The notes under the pieces were generated by a model. It was not told the DNA's origin, did no database searches, and was given only the letters and a program-made list of their open reading frames with translations. From positions 5,442 to 69,441 of the forward strand of contig NZ_JBIWEX010000025.1 in the NCBI RefSeq assembly GCF_044762745.1: a stretch of DNA of 64,000 nucleotides, written 5' to 3'. The stretch comes from Psychrobacillus sp044762745 (GTDB taxonomy: Bacteria; Bacillota; Bacilli; Bacillales_A; Planococcaceae). The position numbers and the translations under genes are program-made. Positions 42,308 through 50,955 of the stretch are shown one piece after another (within the stretch, counting starts at the first letter, position 1; each line of letters opens with the position of its first letter).

Positions 42308-43150
42308 ATGAAGCAGTTACTAGCAAATCCAGTGTTAGTTAAAGAAATAAAACTTCGCTTTCGCTCGTTAAAAAGTTTTACAGGTATTCTCTTTTACTTA
42401 ATAGCAATGTGTATATTTGTATTTGGCTTTATCATGCTGACTACTTCGTTTACCGGTACTGGTTATTTCAGACCGGAAGAAAGTTTCTTCATGTTTGCTA
42501 TGCTAACGTATATTCAGCTAGGACTTATTCTTTTTATCACCCCTGGGTTAACTGCAGGGGCGATTAGTTCGGAGCGCGAGAAGCAAACGTTAAATATATT
42601 ACTGACAACTTCTCAAACATCTTTTCAAATTATTTTCGGAAAGTTAACTTCGTCCATTGCTTTTCTTTTGTTATTAGTAGTATCTGGGTTACCTATTTAT
42701 AGTTTAGTTTTCCTTTTTGGAGGAGTATCCCCAGGACAACTTGGCATCATTTTCTTATTTTTCTTTTTAACGATGCTTGCCATTGGTGGGATTGGTATTA
42801 TGTACTCTACCATTATTCGTAAAACGATTGTAGCAATGATTGCTACTTATGGAACGATGATTTTCTTCACTGCGGTTACAGGGTTTATATACCTCGTGAT
42901 TATAGGTATGAATAGCATGGCTGCAAATACGCTAGCTTCATCGCCTGTCGGTCATTTTTTTGCAAGTATTAACCCAGTAGTTTTAATGCTTACGTTAATC
43001 TCTCCAGGCTCGGATAGAATTATCACGGAAATAACGAAAGTGGATTTACCGATCTGGTCAGGATATGCGATTTTCTATATTTGTATAACGATTATATCGA
43101 TTCTTATTGCTGTAAAAAAATTACGTGTGAATATGAAGCGTACTAGATGA
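42308..43150 (+). CDS. ABC-2-type transporter permease
   Basis: A 280-residue membrane protein with six segments. MKQLLANPVLVKEIKLRFRS at the N terminus and the cytosolic GAISSEREKQTLNILLTTSQ motif (E-R-E-x-x-T-L) are typical of ABC-2/ABC-type exporters in the gliding and NatB groups. RBS-like AAGGGGTGAAATAAG overlaps the ATPase stop. It forms the channel with the upstream ATPase. Confidence 0.9.
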   Translation: MKQLLANPVLVKEIKLRFRSLKSFTGILFYLIAMCIFVFGFIMLTTSFTGTGYFRPEESFFMFAMLTYIQLGLILFITPGLTAGAISSEREKQTLNILLTTSQTSFQIIFGKLTSSIAFLLLLVVSGLPIYSLVFLFGGVSPGQLGIIFLFFFLTMLAIGGIGIMYSTIIRKTIVAMIATYGTMIFFTAVTGFIYLVIIGMNSMAANTLASSPVGHFFASINPVVLMLTLISPGSDRIITEITKVDLPIWSGYAIFYICITIISILIAVKKLRVNMKRTR

Positions 43151-43163
43151 GGAGGAAGTTCAA

Positions 43164-44546
43164 ATGGGTAGCCCACATAAGTTAATTCGTTATATCGGGA
43201 AAGCTAAACGTGGCCTTATGTTGGAACATTATATTAGAATGCTTCAAGCGGCTTTGTTTTATGGATTTGCTTCTGCTGCGGCTATTCTACTCGTCTCCAG
43301 GTTATTTGTATTTCCATATTATATTCGACTTGCTGTGATTGTTGGTAGCATCGCGTTTATCGCCGTTTTTTTGTATGCATTTTGGAAAAGACCTTCTAGG
43401 GAAGTTGCAACTCAAAAACTGGATGCTTTCTATCCTGATAATTTATGCTTAACAGCCGTTTCATTCCTACGTGAAAAGTCTCCGCTTATCAAAGAGCTAC
43501 TTGAAAAAGCGGAGCAGAGTAGTGAAAAAGCATTTGTACAATTCAAGCAGCGGGAGAAGCGCTATATTCAGCCTAAATGGATGATAGGGTTTGTCACTGC
43601 TTTTACTGCTGTTCTTGTACTATATGCGTTTCCTGCAGCAACCCAACTGGAAGCGAAGGATATTGAAAAAGAAAATCAAATTGTGAAGGAAATGAAAAAA
43701 GAAGTAGAGAAACTAGAGAAAAAAGAATTAGTTCCGTTTGTAAAAAAAGAATTGAAGGATTTAAAAGAAAAGCTTAAGGAAGTAGAAACAGCAGAAGAAG
43801 CATTACGTGAAATGGTGAAAAAGCAAAAAGAATTAGCTTTAAAAGAGCAAAAGTTGGAAAAAAAGAAGGAACTTTCGAAACAAGGGGACTCTACTGAATC
43901 ATCTCTTACTGCTGAAGAACAAAAAGAACTTGCTTCTTTAGAAGAAACGGTCGGTGCTCTATCAAAAAGTGCCGCCACTTCTCAAACAGCTCTAAGCAAG
44001 ATGGGGAAATCGTTTCCTTTTACTTCTAATCAAACAGCACAGAATAACTCAAGCGCAAATACGCAGAAAAATGCTAATCAATCTAACCAAAGCCAAGGGA
44101 AAAACCAAGGCCAAGGCCAGAGTCAAGGCCAGGGTCAAGGCCAAGGTCAAGGTCAGGGTCAAGGCCAGGGTCAAGGCCAAGGTCAGGGTCAGGGTCAAGG
44201 CCAAGGTCAGGGTCAAGGTCAAGGTCAAGGCCAAGGCCAGGGTCAAGGCCAGGGGCAGGGTAAAGGTGCAGGTAAGGGTTCCGGTGGAAGAAATTTGCTT
44301 TCCATTCCAACAAGAATCGGCGGAACTGGTAACACTTCTGTAGATGGAGGAGAGCTAGGCGCGGGAGAAGCTGCTAGTGAGCAACCTGGCGAAGTACCAG
44401 TGACACGTGGTTCAGCGAAGCCATATGAAGAAGTCGTCAATGAGTATGCAGATTCCTATATAAAAAGCTCCGAGCGCTTGCAACTACCATCGGACTTACA
44501 AAGAATCGTTCAAGATTATTTTTCAACCGTTGAAAATAGTGAATAA
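43164..44546 (+). CDS. Coiled-coil membrane protein with a long Gly-Gln repeat
   Basis: A 460-residue protein after GAGGAGGAAG. Two close membrane segments (~28-70) and a third (~136-155, WMIGFVTAFTAVLVLYAF); then a Lys/Glu-rich coiled coil (~165-265, MKKEVEKLEKKELVPFVKKE) and a Ser/Asn/Gln linker. About 25 tandem Gly-Gln dipeptides lie between ~315 and 368, and a conserved-looking C-terminal part (SAKPYEEVVNEYADSYIKSS..VQDYFSTVE) ends it. The C-terminal end resembles the tail of DUF4175/'YPVNEYA' proteins found with MoxR operons. The repeat may be a flexible tether or self-associating region. Function unknown; it is inferred to be part of the same membrane machine. Confidence 0.78.
   Translation: MGSPHKLIRYIGKAKRGLMLEHYIRMLQAALFYGFASAAAILLVSRLFVFPYYIRLAVIVGSIAFIAVFLYAFWKRPSREVATQKLDAFYPDNLCLTAVSFLREKSPLIKELLEKAEQSSEKAFVQFKQREKRYIQPKWMIGFVTAFTAVLVLYAFPAATQLEAKDIEKENQIVKEMKKEVEKLEKKELVPFVKKELKDLKEKLKEVETAEEALREMVKKQKELALKEQKLEKKKELSKQGDSTESSLTAEEQKELASLEETVGALSKSAATSQTALSKMGKSFPFTSNQTAQNNSSANTQKNANQSNQSQGKNQGQGQSQGQGQGQGQGQGQGQGQGQGQGQGQGQGQGQGQGQGQGQGQGQGQGKGAGKGSGGRNLLSIPTRIGGTGNTSVDGGELGAGEAASEQPGEVPVTRGSAKPYEEVVNEYADSYIKSSERLQLPSDLQRIVQDYFSTVENSE
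44107..44262 (+). repeat. Tandem hexanucleotide tract encoding Gly-Gln
   Basis: Roughly 25 copies of a CARGGY/CAAGGC-type hexamer in frame. Variation between CAA/CAG and GGC/GGT is irregular, so it is not a pure microsatellite, but it is likely prone to copy-number change in multiples of two codons. Because six is divisible by three, other frames through it are also open and yield spurious ORFs. Confidence 0.9.
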
Positions 44547-44558
44547 TGGAGGATAATG

Positions 44559-45551
44559 ATGACTTTTACAACAGAGGATTACACAAATATTAGTAAACGA
44601 CTAGAGGAAGTTCGAGCGGAAATAGGTCATTTTATTGTAGGTCAAAAAGAAGCTGTGGAATTTTCCATTTATTGTGTCCTAGCCGATGGTCATGCTTTAC
44701 TAGAAGGCTTGCCTGGGTTAGGGAAGACAATGCTCATTCGAACTATTTCTGAAGTACTGGATTTATCTTTTTCGCGAATTCAGTTCACACCAGACTTAAT
44801 GCCATCGGATATAACTGGAACGAGTATGATTGAACGATTGGAAAACGGTAAACAGCAATTCACATTCCAAAAAGGTCCTATTTTTAGTCAAATGGTTTTA
44901 GCGGATGAAATAAACCGGGCAACGCCGAAAACACAAAGTGCGCTACTAGAAGCAATGGGTGAAAAAACCGTAACGGTTCTTGGAGAAACGAAGCAAATGG
45001 ATAAACCTTTTTTCGTACTTGCTACACAAAACCCAATTGAAATGGAAGGAACATATCCATTACCAGAAGCACAAATGGACCGTTTCTTATGTAAAATTCT
45101 TGTTTCGTATCCAACAAAAGAAGAACTGATGGAAATTACAAAGCGAACGACAGGTGGTCAATCCATTCAGTTGAATAAAATAATGAATGCAAAAGAAATT
45201 GTACACGCACAACAAATGGTAAAAGAAGTGCTAATAGCAGATGATATGTTGGAGTATGCAGTGGATCTAGTAGCTGCCACACATCCAGAAGCAGCAATTA
45301 TTCCTGAAGTTGCACAATATGTACAATACGGAAGTGGACCTCGTGGTTTGCAAAGCCTTATAAAGCTTGCGAAAGCACGTGCGTTAGTTGCTGGACGTTA
45401 TCATGTGTCGATTGCGGATATTAAATCTGTTGCGAAACCAGTGCTCAGACATCGTTTATTATTGAATTATGAAGGAGAAGCAGAAGGGAAAACAGCAGAT
45501 GAGCTAGTAGATATCGTATTGCAAAATATTAAACAAGGGCAAAACGTATGA
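44559..45551 (+). CDS. MoxR-family AAA+ ATPase, second copy
   Basis: A 330-residue ATPase. ATG 44559 has six-base spacing from GGAGG; an ATG at 44556 is closer. Walker A EGLPGLGKTMLIR, LMPSDITGTSM, Walker B MVLADEINRATPKTQSALLEAM, sensor FVLATQNPIEMEGTYPLPEAQMDRF, sensor 2 SGPRGLQSLIKLAKARA. It is a paralogue of the ATPase at 27951 with clear differences. MoxR ATPases act with vWA partners to mature or insert protein complexes. Here the DUF58 and two vWA genes follow immediately, overlapping or close. Confidence 0.93.
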   Translation: MTFTTEDYTNISKRLEEVRAEIGHFIVGQKEAVEFSIYCVLADGHALLEGLPGLGKTMLIRTISEVLDLSFSRIQFTPDLMPSDITGTSMIERLENGKQQFTFQKGPIFSQMVLADEINRATPKTQSALLEAMGEKTVTVLGETKQMDKPFFVLATQNPIEMEGTYPLPEAQMDRFLCKILVSYPTKEELMEITKRTTGGQSIQLNKIMNAKEIVHAQQMVKEVLIADDMLEYAVDLVAATHPEAAIIPEVAQYVQYGSGPRGLQSLIKLAKARALVAGRYHVSIADIKSVAKPVLRHRLLLNYEGEAEGKTADELVDIVLQNIKQGQNV

Positions 45552-46423
45552 GTACTGATCATCTAGTGCCAAAAGATTGGGCAGGTAAACTAAGTAGGTT
45601 ATCCATTTCTACTAAGTCCAAATTGCGTGGGCAGCATAAAGGTTCGCACCGTTCGCAGCGCTTTGGGGCATCCTTAGATTTTTCCGATTTTAGAGAGTAT
45701 AGCCCAGGTGATGATGTGCGCCAAATAGATTGGAATGTCTATGCGCGAACAGATAAGTATTTTATAAAACGATTTTTAGATGAACAAGAAATGCGCGTAC
45801 ATATTTTACTCGATTGTACCAAGTCCATGAGTGATTCGCTGAAATGGACATTTGCAAAACAGCTCGCGGTATCTCTCGGTATACTCGTTTTACAACGGGA
45901 TGATCGTTTGTCTTTTTCGGCAGTAAGTAATGATAAGAAACCGCTATTTAGACGGAAAGGTGCTAGTTATCGGAAAGCCTTTACACAAACCATTTCTGAT
46001 TTAAAAGAACCTGTCATGACTACTTCGTTTTCGGAAAATGCGATTTCTTTTTTACCGAAAGACAGCACAGTTTTATTTGTTATTTCAGACTGCTTGGAAA
46101 GCTTGGAGTCTTGGGAAAGATTGCTTCAAAAGCTACCAAAATTTGCGGGAGATATTCGCATTTTACAAGTAGTAACAAATGACGAACTGGAACCAACCTA
46201 TCGGGGGGACGTGCAAGTAGTAGATGTGGAAACTTCGGCTCAATTAAATGTGTCCATATCTTCACGAGTACTCGAATCATACGAAGAAAAGAGAAAATTA
46301 CATCAACATGGACTAGAATTATTAAGTAATAAATTTGGAGCAAGATTACTTCAAGTAAATGCAGATGATGGTATTTCGCATGTACTATTTCAACAACTAT
46401 TACGTGCAAATTGGGTGCAATGA
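45548..46423 (+). CDS. DUF58 protein, second copy
   Basis: A 291-residue soluble protein, ATGA overlap with the MoxR gene. DUF58 core: DFSDFREYSPGDDVRQIDWN then VYARTDKYFIKRFLDEQE, followed by a vWA-like fold with HILLDCTKSM, where D-C-T-K-S replaces DxSxS (Thr for the first Ser). No membrane segments, unlike the copy at 28886. Likely adaptor or substrate of the MoxR ATPase. Confidence 0.9.
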   Translation: MSTDHLVPKDWAGKLSRLSISTKSKLRGQHKGSHRSQRFGASLDFSDFREYSPGDDVRQIDWNVYARTDKYFIKRFLDEQEMRVHILLDCTKSMSDSLKWTFAKQLAVSLGILVLQRDDRLSFSAVSNDKKPLFRRKGASYRKAFTQTISDLKEPVMTTSFSENAISFLPKDSTVLFVISDCLESLESWERLLQKLPKFAGDIRILQVVTNDELEPTYRGDVQVVDVETSAQLNVSISSRVLESYEEKRKLHQHGLELLSNKFGARLLQVNADDGISHVLFQQLLRANWVQ

Positions 46424-46434
46424 GGTGAGATTAC

Positions 46435-48192
46435 TTGGGTTTTAATCAACTACTATTTTTATGGACAGCTATTTTTCCGATTGCTGTATTACTTTATTAT
46501 TTCTTCCGAAAAAAATATGCAAAGCAGCCTGTTTCCTCTACACTTTTTTGGCAAGAAGTGATGAAAGAAACAAAAGCTTCACCCTATTTACAGCATTTGC
46601 AGCGAAATGCTTTATTTTATTTGCAAATGATCGCAATGATTTTACTTGTTTTAGCTTTACTTCAGCCTTTTTGGAAAACAAAGGCACTCGCCGGAGAACA
46701 AATAGTTTTTATTGTAGATACTTCTGCAACGATGGAAGTAAATACAAATGATTCAACACTTTTTGAAGAACATAAAAAACAAATGCTACAACTTGCTGAT
46801 GGCTTATCAGGCAAGCCGCTCACCATCATAACAACTGGCAATGAACCGACTCTAGTAGTCCGTGCGGAAACGAATATCGATCAAATAAAAAGCGAGATTG
46901 ATAAACTGAAAGTCAGCTATGAAGAGGAAAATATGTCAAAAGCATTAGATTTTGCGCAATCATTTTTTCAGCATAAAGCAACTTCTGTTTATATTTTCAC
47001 GGATGTATTAGATCGAAAGGAACTCCCTTTGCAATATGAAAATGTCACTTGGAATGTAGAAGGACTAACATCAGAAGTAGGAAACTTGTCGATGAAACGA
47101 TTCGGTGCAACCAAAACGAATAATGGGATATCTGCATTAATTCAACTAGAAAATCAATCGAATAAAGAGCAAATAACAGAACTATCCATAGCAAATGAAC
47201 AAGAGGATCTATGGAAAGAAAACGTCACAATTCCGCCAAATGAAACGATTACACTATCATTTGATGAATTAGCAGCATCTTCTTTTTTAAAAGCATCTCT
47301 TGATGCGAAAGATGGATATACATTAGACAATACGATGACTGTATTTATGCAAGATCAATTATCGAAAGTATTTATCGATAGTGGCTTGCATGAGCTAGTG
47401 AGGACCGCATTTCAATCAATGGATATTGAAGTAAGCAGCGTACCGACCGAGCAAATAGGGTTATTGGCAGAAGAAGGTATTGCTGTTACGAATCAATTTG
47501 GAATTTTAAATCAACTAGACCGTCCAGCTTTATTCATCGGAAGAAACGACGTAAATGCGATAGAAGTAAATGGTGAAGTACAAACAACTGAACATGCGCT
47601 TTTTTCTTTCGCTAATTTATCCGATATTTATGTGAGTAGCGTATATCCAGAAATTCAAGGCTATACAACGATAGCAACAGTAGGGGATCAGCCATTTATT
47701 CAAGTTTCTCCTCGTGGGGATATTGTCGTGCTAGCGGATATTCAAATGACCGATTGGCCCCTTCACCCATCTTTCCCGTTATTTATGTGGAGCGTGAAGG
47801 AACAGCTTTCTGTTGGAAATGCGTATTTAGGTACGTTTACTCCAAATCAAAGAAGTCCGCAATCACTAGGGAGTGCTTCGAATGAATGGGAAATATATAC
47901 GATGGATGATTCCTATCAATATTCGATCGATAATGGTGGAGCATTTATCGCACCGATGAAACCAGGATTATACGTACTTCGTTCTAATGATGTCGTAAAA
48001 AACTTTTCTGTTGCTTTATCTCAAAAAGAGAAAGAAATAGAAAAAGGAGAGACGTACAAAGTAAACGGCGAGCAAATAGAAATGAGCGAAAATTATTCGC
48101 AACATTCATTTGTTCCATATATATTACTAGTATTGTTGTTATTATTTGTCATAGAGTGGGAGGTGCAAAGACGACGTGGATTTACGAGTTGA
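46435..48192 (+). CDS. BatA-type membrane protein with vWA domain
   Basis: A 585-residue protein, TTG start after GAGGTGAGATTAC. N-terminal BatA-like membrane pair (~5-85: LFLWTAIFPIAVLLYYFF; FYLQMIAMILLVLALLQPF), a vWA domain (~85-240) with a nearly canonical metal site IVDTSATME (DxSxT), an extracytoplasmic middle region, and a C-terminal membrane anchor (VPYILLVLLLLFVIEWEVQRR). The architecture matches aerotolerance-related BatA/B proteins that pair with MoxR and DUF58. Overlaps the next gene by 17 bases. Confidence 0.85.
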   Translation: MGFNQLLFLWTAIFPIAVLLYYFFRKKYAKQPVSSTLFWQEVMKETKASPYLQHLQRNALFYLQMIAMILLVLALLQPFWKTKALAGEQIVFIVDTSATMEVNTNDSTLFEEHKKQMLQLADGLSGKPLTIITTGNEPTLVVRAETNIDQIKSEIDKLKVSYEEENMSKALDFAQSFFQHKATSVYIFTDVLDRKELPLQYENVTWNVEGLTSEVGNLSMKRFGATKTNNGISALIQLENQSNKEQITELSIANEQEDLWKENVTIPPNETITLSFDELAASSFLKASLDAKDGYTLDNTMTVFMQDQLSKVFIDSGLHELVRTAFQSMDIEVSSVPTEQIGLLAEEGIAVTNQFGILNQLDRPALFIGRNDVNAIEVNGEVQTTEHALFSFANLSDIYVSSVYPEIQGYTTIATVGDQPFIQVSPRGDIVVLADIQMTDWPLHPSFPLFMWSVKEQLSVGNAYLGTFTPNQRSPQSLGSASNEWEIYTMDDSYQYSIDNGGAFIAPMKPGLYVLRSNDVVKNFSVALSQKEKEIEKGETYKVNGEQIEMSENYSQHSFVPYILLVLLLLFVIEWEVQRRRGFTS

Positions 48193-50776
48193 CCAACCAC
48201 TTTGGCTATTGTTATTAGTTCCTATTGTTATTTATTTTATATGGACTTGGAAGAAAGAAAAGAAAGGTTTTCGTAAAGAAGGAAAAGTTGTCTTTTTTCT
48301 TCGATTACTTGCCATTGTTTGCTTGATTTTAGGTTTGACCAATCCTTATCTTTTATTACCTATAAAAGAAGAACAAGTACTTTTCTTAGTCGATCGTTCC
48401 GCTTCTGTACAAGGAACGGACAACCAAGTGATTTCGTTTATCGAGCAAAGCTTATCGTCGCGAAAAAATACACAGCTTGTAGGTGTATATACATTTGCGG
48501 AAGACTTTCAATCAGAGGTTGCTTTAACTGCTGGGGAAGTAAATTTACCCGTCTTTACACCGATGAAAGCTCCAGGTAACACGGATATAGCAAGAGCATT
48601 GCAACTTGCGACTGGGATTGTAGAACCATCGAAAGCGACAAGAATCGTCCTTTTCACGGATGGATTAGAAACGAGTGGTTCGGTACAAGATGAGCTTTTG
48701 AAAATTGCAGGTGGAAACGTGACGATTGATGTTGTTCAACTCGAGCGAGCATCTTCTGAAGATGTTGCGATTACCTCGTTTGAAACACCACCCATTGCAT
48801 TTGAAGGGGAGCAACAACAACTAAATGTCCAATTAGAAGCGACGACGAATACGACAGGTGAATTATTGCTGTATGAAAACGATCAATTGTTATCTCGTGA
48901 GCAAATTACACTAGAACAAGGATCGAATAGTTTTACATTTCGAAATGCATCTACTGGAGAAGGATTATTAAAATATGAAGTCCAAGTTGTCGTAAGTGGG
49001 GATGGATTAATCGAGAACAACAAGCTGACGAGTGTAACAAACGTGGAAAGCTCTCCACATTTATTAGTCGTAACACATGATGGCAACCGCTCTAATATTC
49101 CAACCGTCATTGACCAAGCCGCTATTCAAACGGACGTTATGGATGCCAGTGCATTGCCGTTTGATTTATCGAATTATTTACGGTACGATGCGATCATTTT
49201 TGATAATGTCCCTGGGCATGTTGTAGGGGAACAAAAAATGACGGTCATTGAACAAGCGGTGAAAAATTTCGGTGTTGGTTTTATGATGGTCGGCGGAACA
49301 AATAGTTTTGGTTTAGGTGGATACTTCAAAACGCCTATTGAAAAATTATTACCAGTTGAAATGGAGATTAAAGGAAAACACCAAATGCCATCTCTCGGTT
49401 TAGTTATTGTGATGGACCGTTCGGGAAGTATGAGTGGGTCTAAATTTGAATACGCGAAAGAAGCTGCAGCTCGTTCAGTCGAAATGCTTCGAGAAGGGGA
49501 TACGCTTGGCTTCATCGCGTTTGACGATCGCCCCTGGGAAATAATTGAAGCATCACCTCTATCTGATAAACAAGAAGCATTAGACACTATATTATCCGTT
49601 GGAGTAGGCGGTGGAACAGAAATTTACTCGAGTCTAGCACTAGCTTATGAAAAGTTAGCTCCTTTAAAGTTACAGCGTAAGCATGTCATTTTATTGACCG
49701 ATGGACAATCTGCTTCTAGCGGGGATTACCAAACATTAATCGAAGAAGGGGCAAAAGATTTAATCACCGTTTCGACGGTAGCGATTGGGCAAGATGCCGA
49801 TAGAGCGTTACTTGAAAGTTTAGCTGAAATGGGCGGAGGAACATTTTACGATGTAGTAGATGAATCGACTATTCCAGCTATCATGTCTACAGAAACGGCG
49901 ATGATTTCCCGAACCTATATCGAGGATAATCCATTCTATCCAATTATTTATGGTGATGCTGCTTGGACTAGTTTGTTTATAGATGGAGTGCCGCAAATGA
50001 ACGCCTATATTGCGACGACACCGAAACAAACTGCATCGATTATTGCCGAAAGTGAAAAAGAAGATCCAGTACTTGTTGAGTGGATGTACGGGCTAGGAAG
50101 AACAATGGCTTTCACTTCCGATTCTACAGGGGCGTGGAGTGGTGATTTTGCTAGATGGAACCATTGGGGAGACTTTTGGAACACAGCAGTCTCTCGCCTA
50201 TTACCTGCTTATAGTGAAGTGCCATTTACGATTCAAAAAGCTAGTGATGGTAGTTATACGGTAACCGATCCTTCAGGAAAATCTTCTTTTTTAGAAGTAG
50301 CTGCGGTTAATGAAAAAGGGGAAGAGCTCCCCGTTACATCAGAACCACTCGCACCAGGCAAATCACGTGTAACCGTAGAAAGTGATCCAGGTCTTGTATT
50401 TTTCCGAGTATCCAATGAACAAGATGCGGTTTATCAAGCAGGTATTTCTATTCCATATAGTGAAGAATATAAAGTACAAAAGCCAAATACAAATAAGTTA
50501 GAGATGATTGCAAACCGAGCAGGTGGTAAAATGCTTACAGAAGCATCTGAAGTATTCCGACCTATCGATTTAAAAAGTTCAGAGCGACAATCAATCCAGC
50601 AATTGCTTATATTAGCGGCAATCGTCTTATTTTTTATTGATATCACGATTCGTAGATTTGGTTTTAACCAATTGCTCGCACCTTTTAATAGGATTAGAAA
50701 GAAAAAGAAGATTGTAGAGACCACAGTTGGAACAAGTAATGTGGAAAAGCTTGTGAAAGAGATGAAAAAACGGTAA
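48176..50776 (+). CDS. Large membrane protein with two vWA domains and a GATase-like fold
   Basis: An 866-residue protein, GTG start inside the end of the previous gene. Two N-terminal membrane segments (~8-24, ~40-62), first vWA ~68-200 with VLFLVDRSASVQG (intact DxSxS) and TRIVLFTDGLETSG, a beta-rich linker, a glutamine-amidotransferase-like segment ~300-405 (MMVGGTNSFGLGGYFKTP), second vWA ~408-580 with LVIVMDRSGSMSGSKFEYAK (intact DxSxS) and VILLTDGQSASSGD, then further GATase-like region and a last membrane helix (LLILAAIVLFFIDITIRRFG). Layout resembles 'VWA domain/glutamine amidotransferase' proteins found with MoxR operons. Metal-dependent protein binding outside the membrane is likely. 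Confidence 0.87.
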   Translation: MDLRVDQPLWLLLLVPIVIYFIWTWKKEKKGFRKEGKVVFFLRLLAIVCLILGLTNPYLLLPIKEEQVLFLVDRSASVQGTDNQVISFIEQSLSSRKNTQLVGVYTFAEDFQSEVALTAGEVNLPVFTPMKAPGNTDIARALQLATGIVEPSKATRIVLFTDGLETSGSVQDELLKIAGGNVTIDVVQLERASSEDVAITSFETPPIAFEGEQQQLNVQLEATTNTTGELLLYENDQLLSREQITLEQGSNSFTFRNASTGEGLLKYEVQVVVSGDGLIENNKLTSVTNVESSPHLLVVTHDGNRSNIPTVIDQAAIQTDVMDASALPFDLSNYLRYDAIIFDNVPGHVVGEQKMTVIEQAVKNFGVGFMMVGGTNSFGLGGYFKTPIEKLLPVEMEIKGKHQMPSLGLVIVMDRSGSMSGSKFEYAKEAAARSVEMLREGDTLGFIAFDDRPWEIIEASPLSDKQEALDTILSVGVGGGTEIYSSLALAYEKLAPLKLQRKHVILLTDGQSASSGDYQTLIEEGAKDLITVSTVAIGQDADRALLESLAEMGGGTFYDVVDESTIPAIMSTETAMISRTYIEDNPFYPIIYGDAAWTSLFIDGVPQMNAYIATTPKQTASIIAESEKEDPVLVEWMYGLGRTMAFTSDSTGAWSGDFARWNHWGDFWNTAVSRLLPAYSEVPFTIQKASDGSYTVTDPSGKSSFLEVAAVNEKGEELPVTSEPLAPGKSRVTVESDPGLVFFRVSNEQDAVYQAGISIPYSEEYKVQKPNTNKLEMIANRAGGKMLTEASEVFRPIDLKSSERQSIQQLLILAAIVLFFIDITIRRFGFNQLLAPFNRIRKKKKIVETTVGTSNVEKLVKEMKKR

Positions 50777-50785
50777 GAATTGTGG

Positions 50786-50825
50786 AACGGCTAACGGCAT
50801 ATTTATGTTGTTAGCCGTTTTTTGT
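50786..50825 (+). terminator. Terminator of the large MoxR-vWA operon
   Basis: AACGGCTAAC (50786-50795) pairs with GTTAGCCGTT (50810-50819), then TTTTTG. Confidence 0.85.
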
Positions 50826-50955
50826 TCAGCAAGCGGGCCCTTAAATGGAACAACACTTGATGGCTAAAATTGGTTATAATATTAGGAAATAGGTTTTTTT
50901 CTAGAAAGATTAACATAATTTTGTAATTTATCGCTTTGTATGAGGGGGATAGAAA

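Noticed and set aside
44049..44440. Several long overlapping open frames on both strands through the Gly-Gln tract
   Set aside because: A tandem hexamer keeps all in-phase frames open; the products are simple Leu-Thr, Lys-Val or Asp-Leu repeats with no ribosome binding site.
27951..50776. A phage-defence island
   Set aside because: MoxR-vWA genes occur in some defence systems, but no nuclease, toxin or phage-defence effector domain is visible in either cluster.
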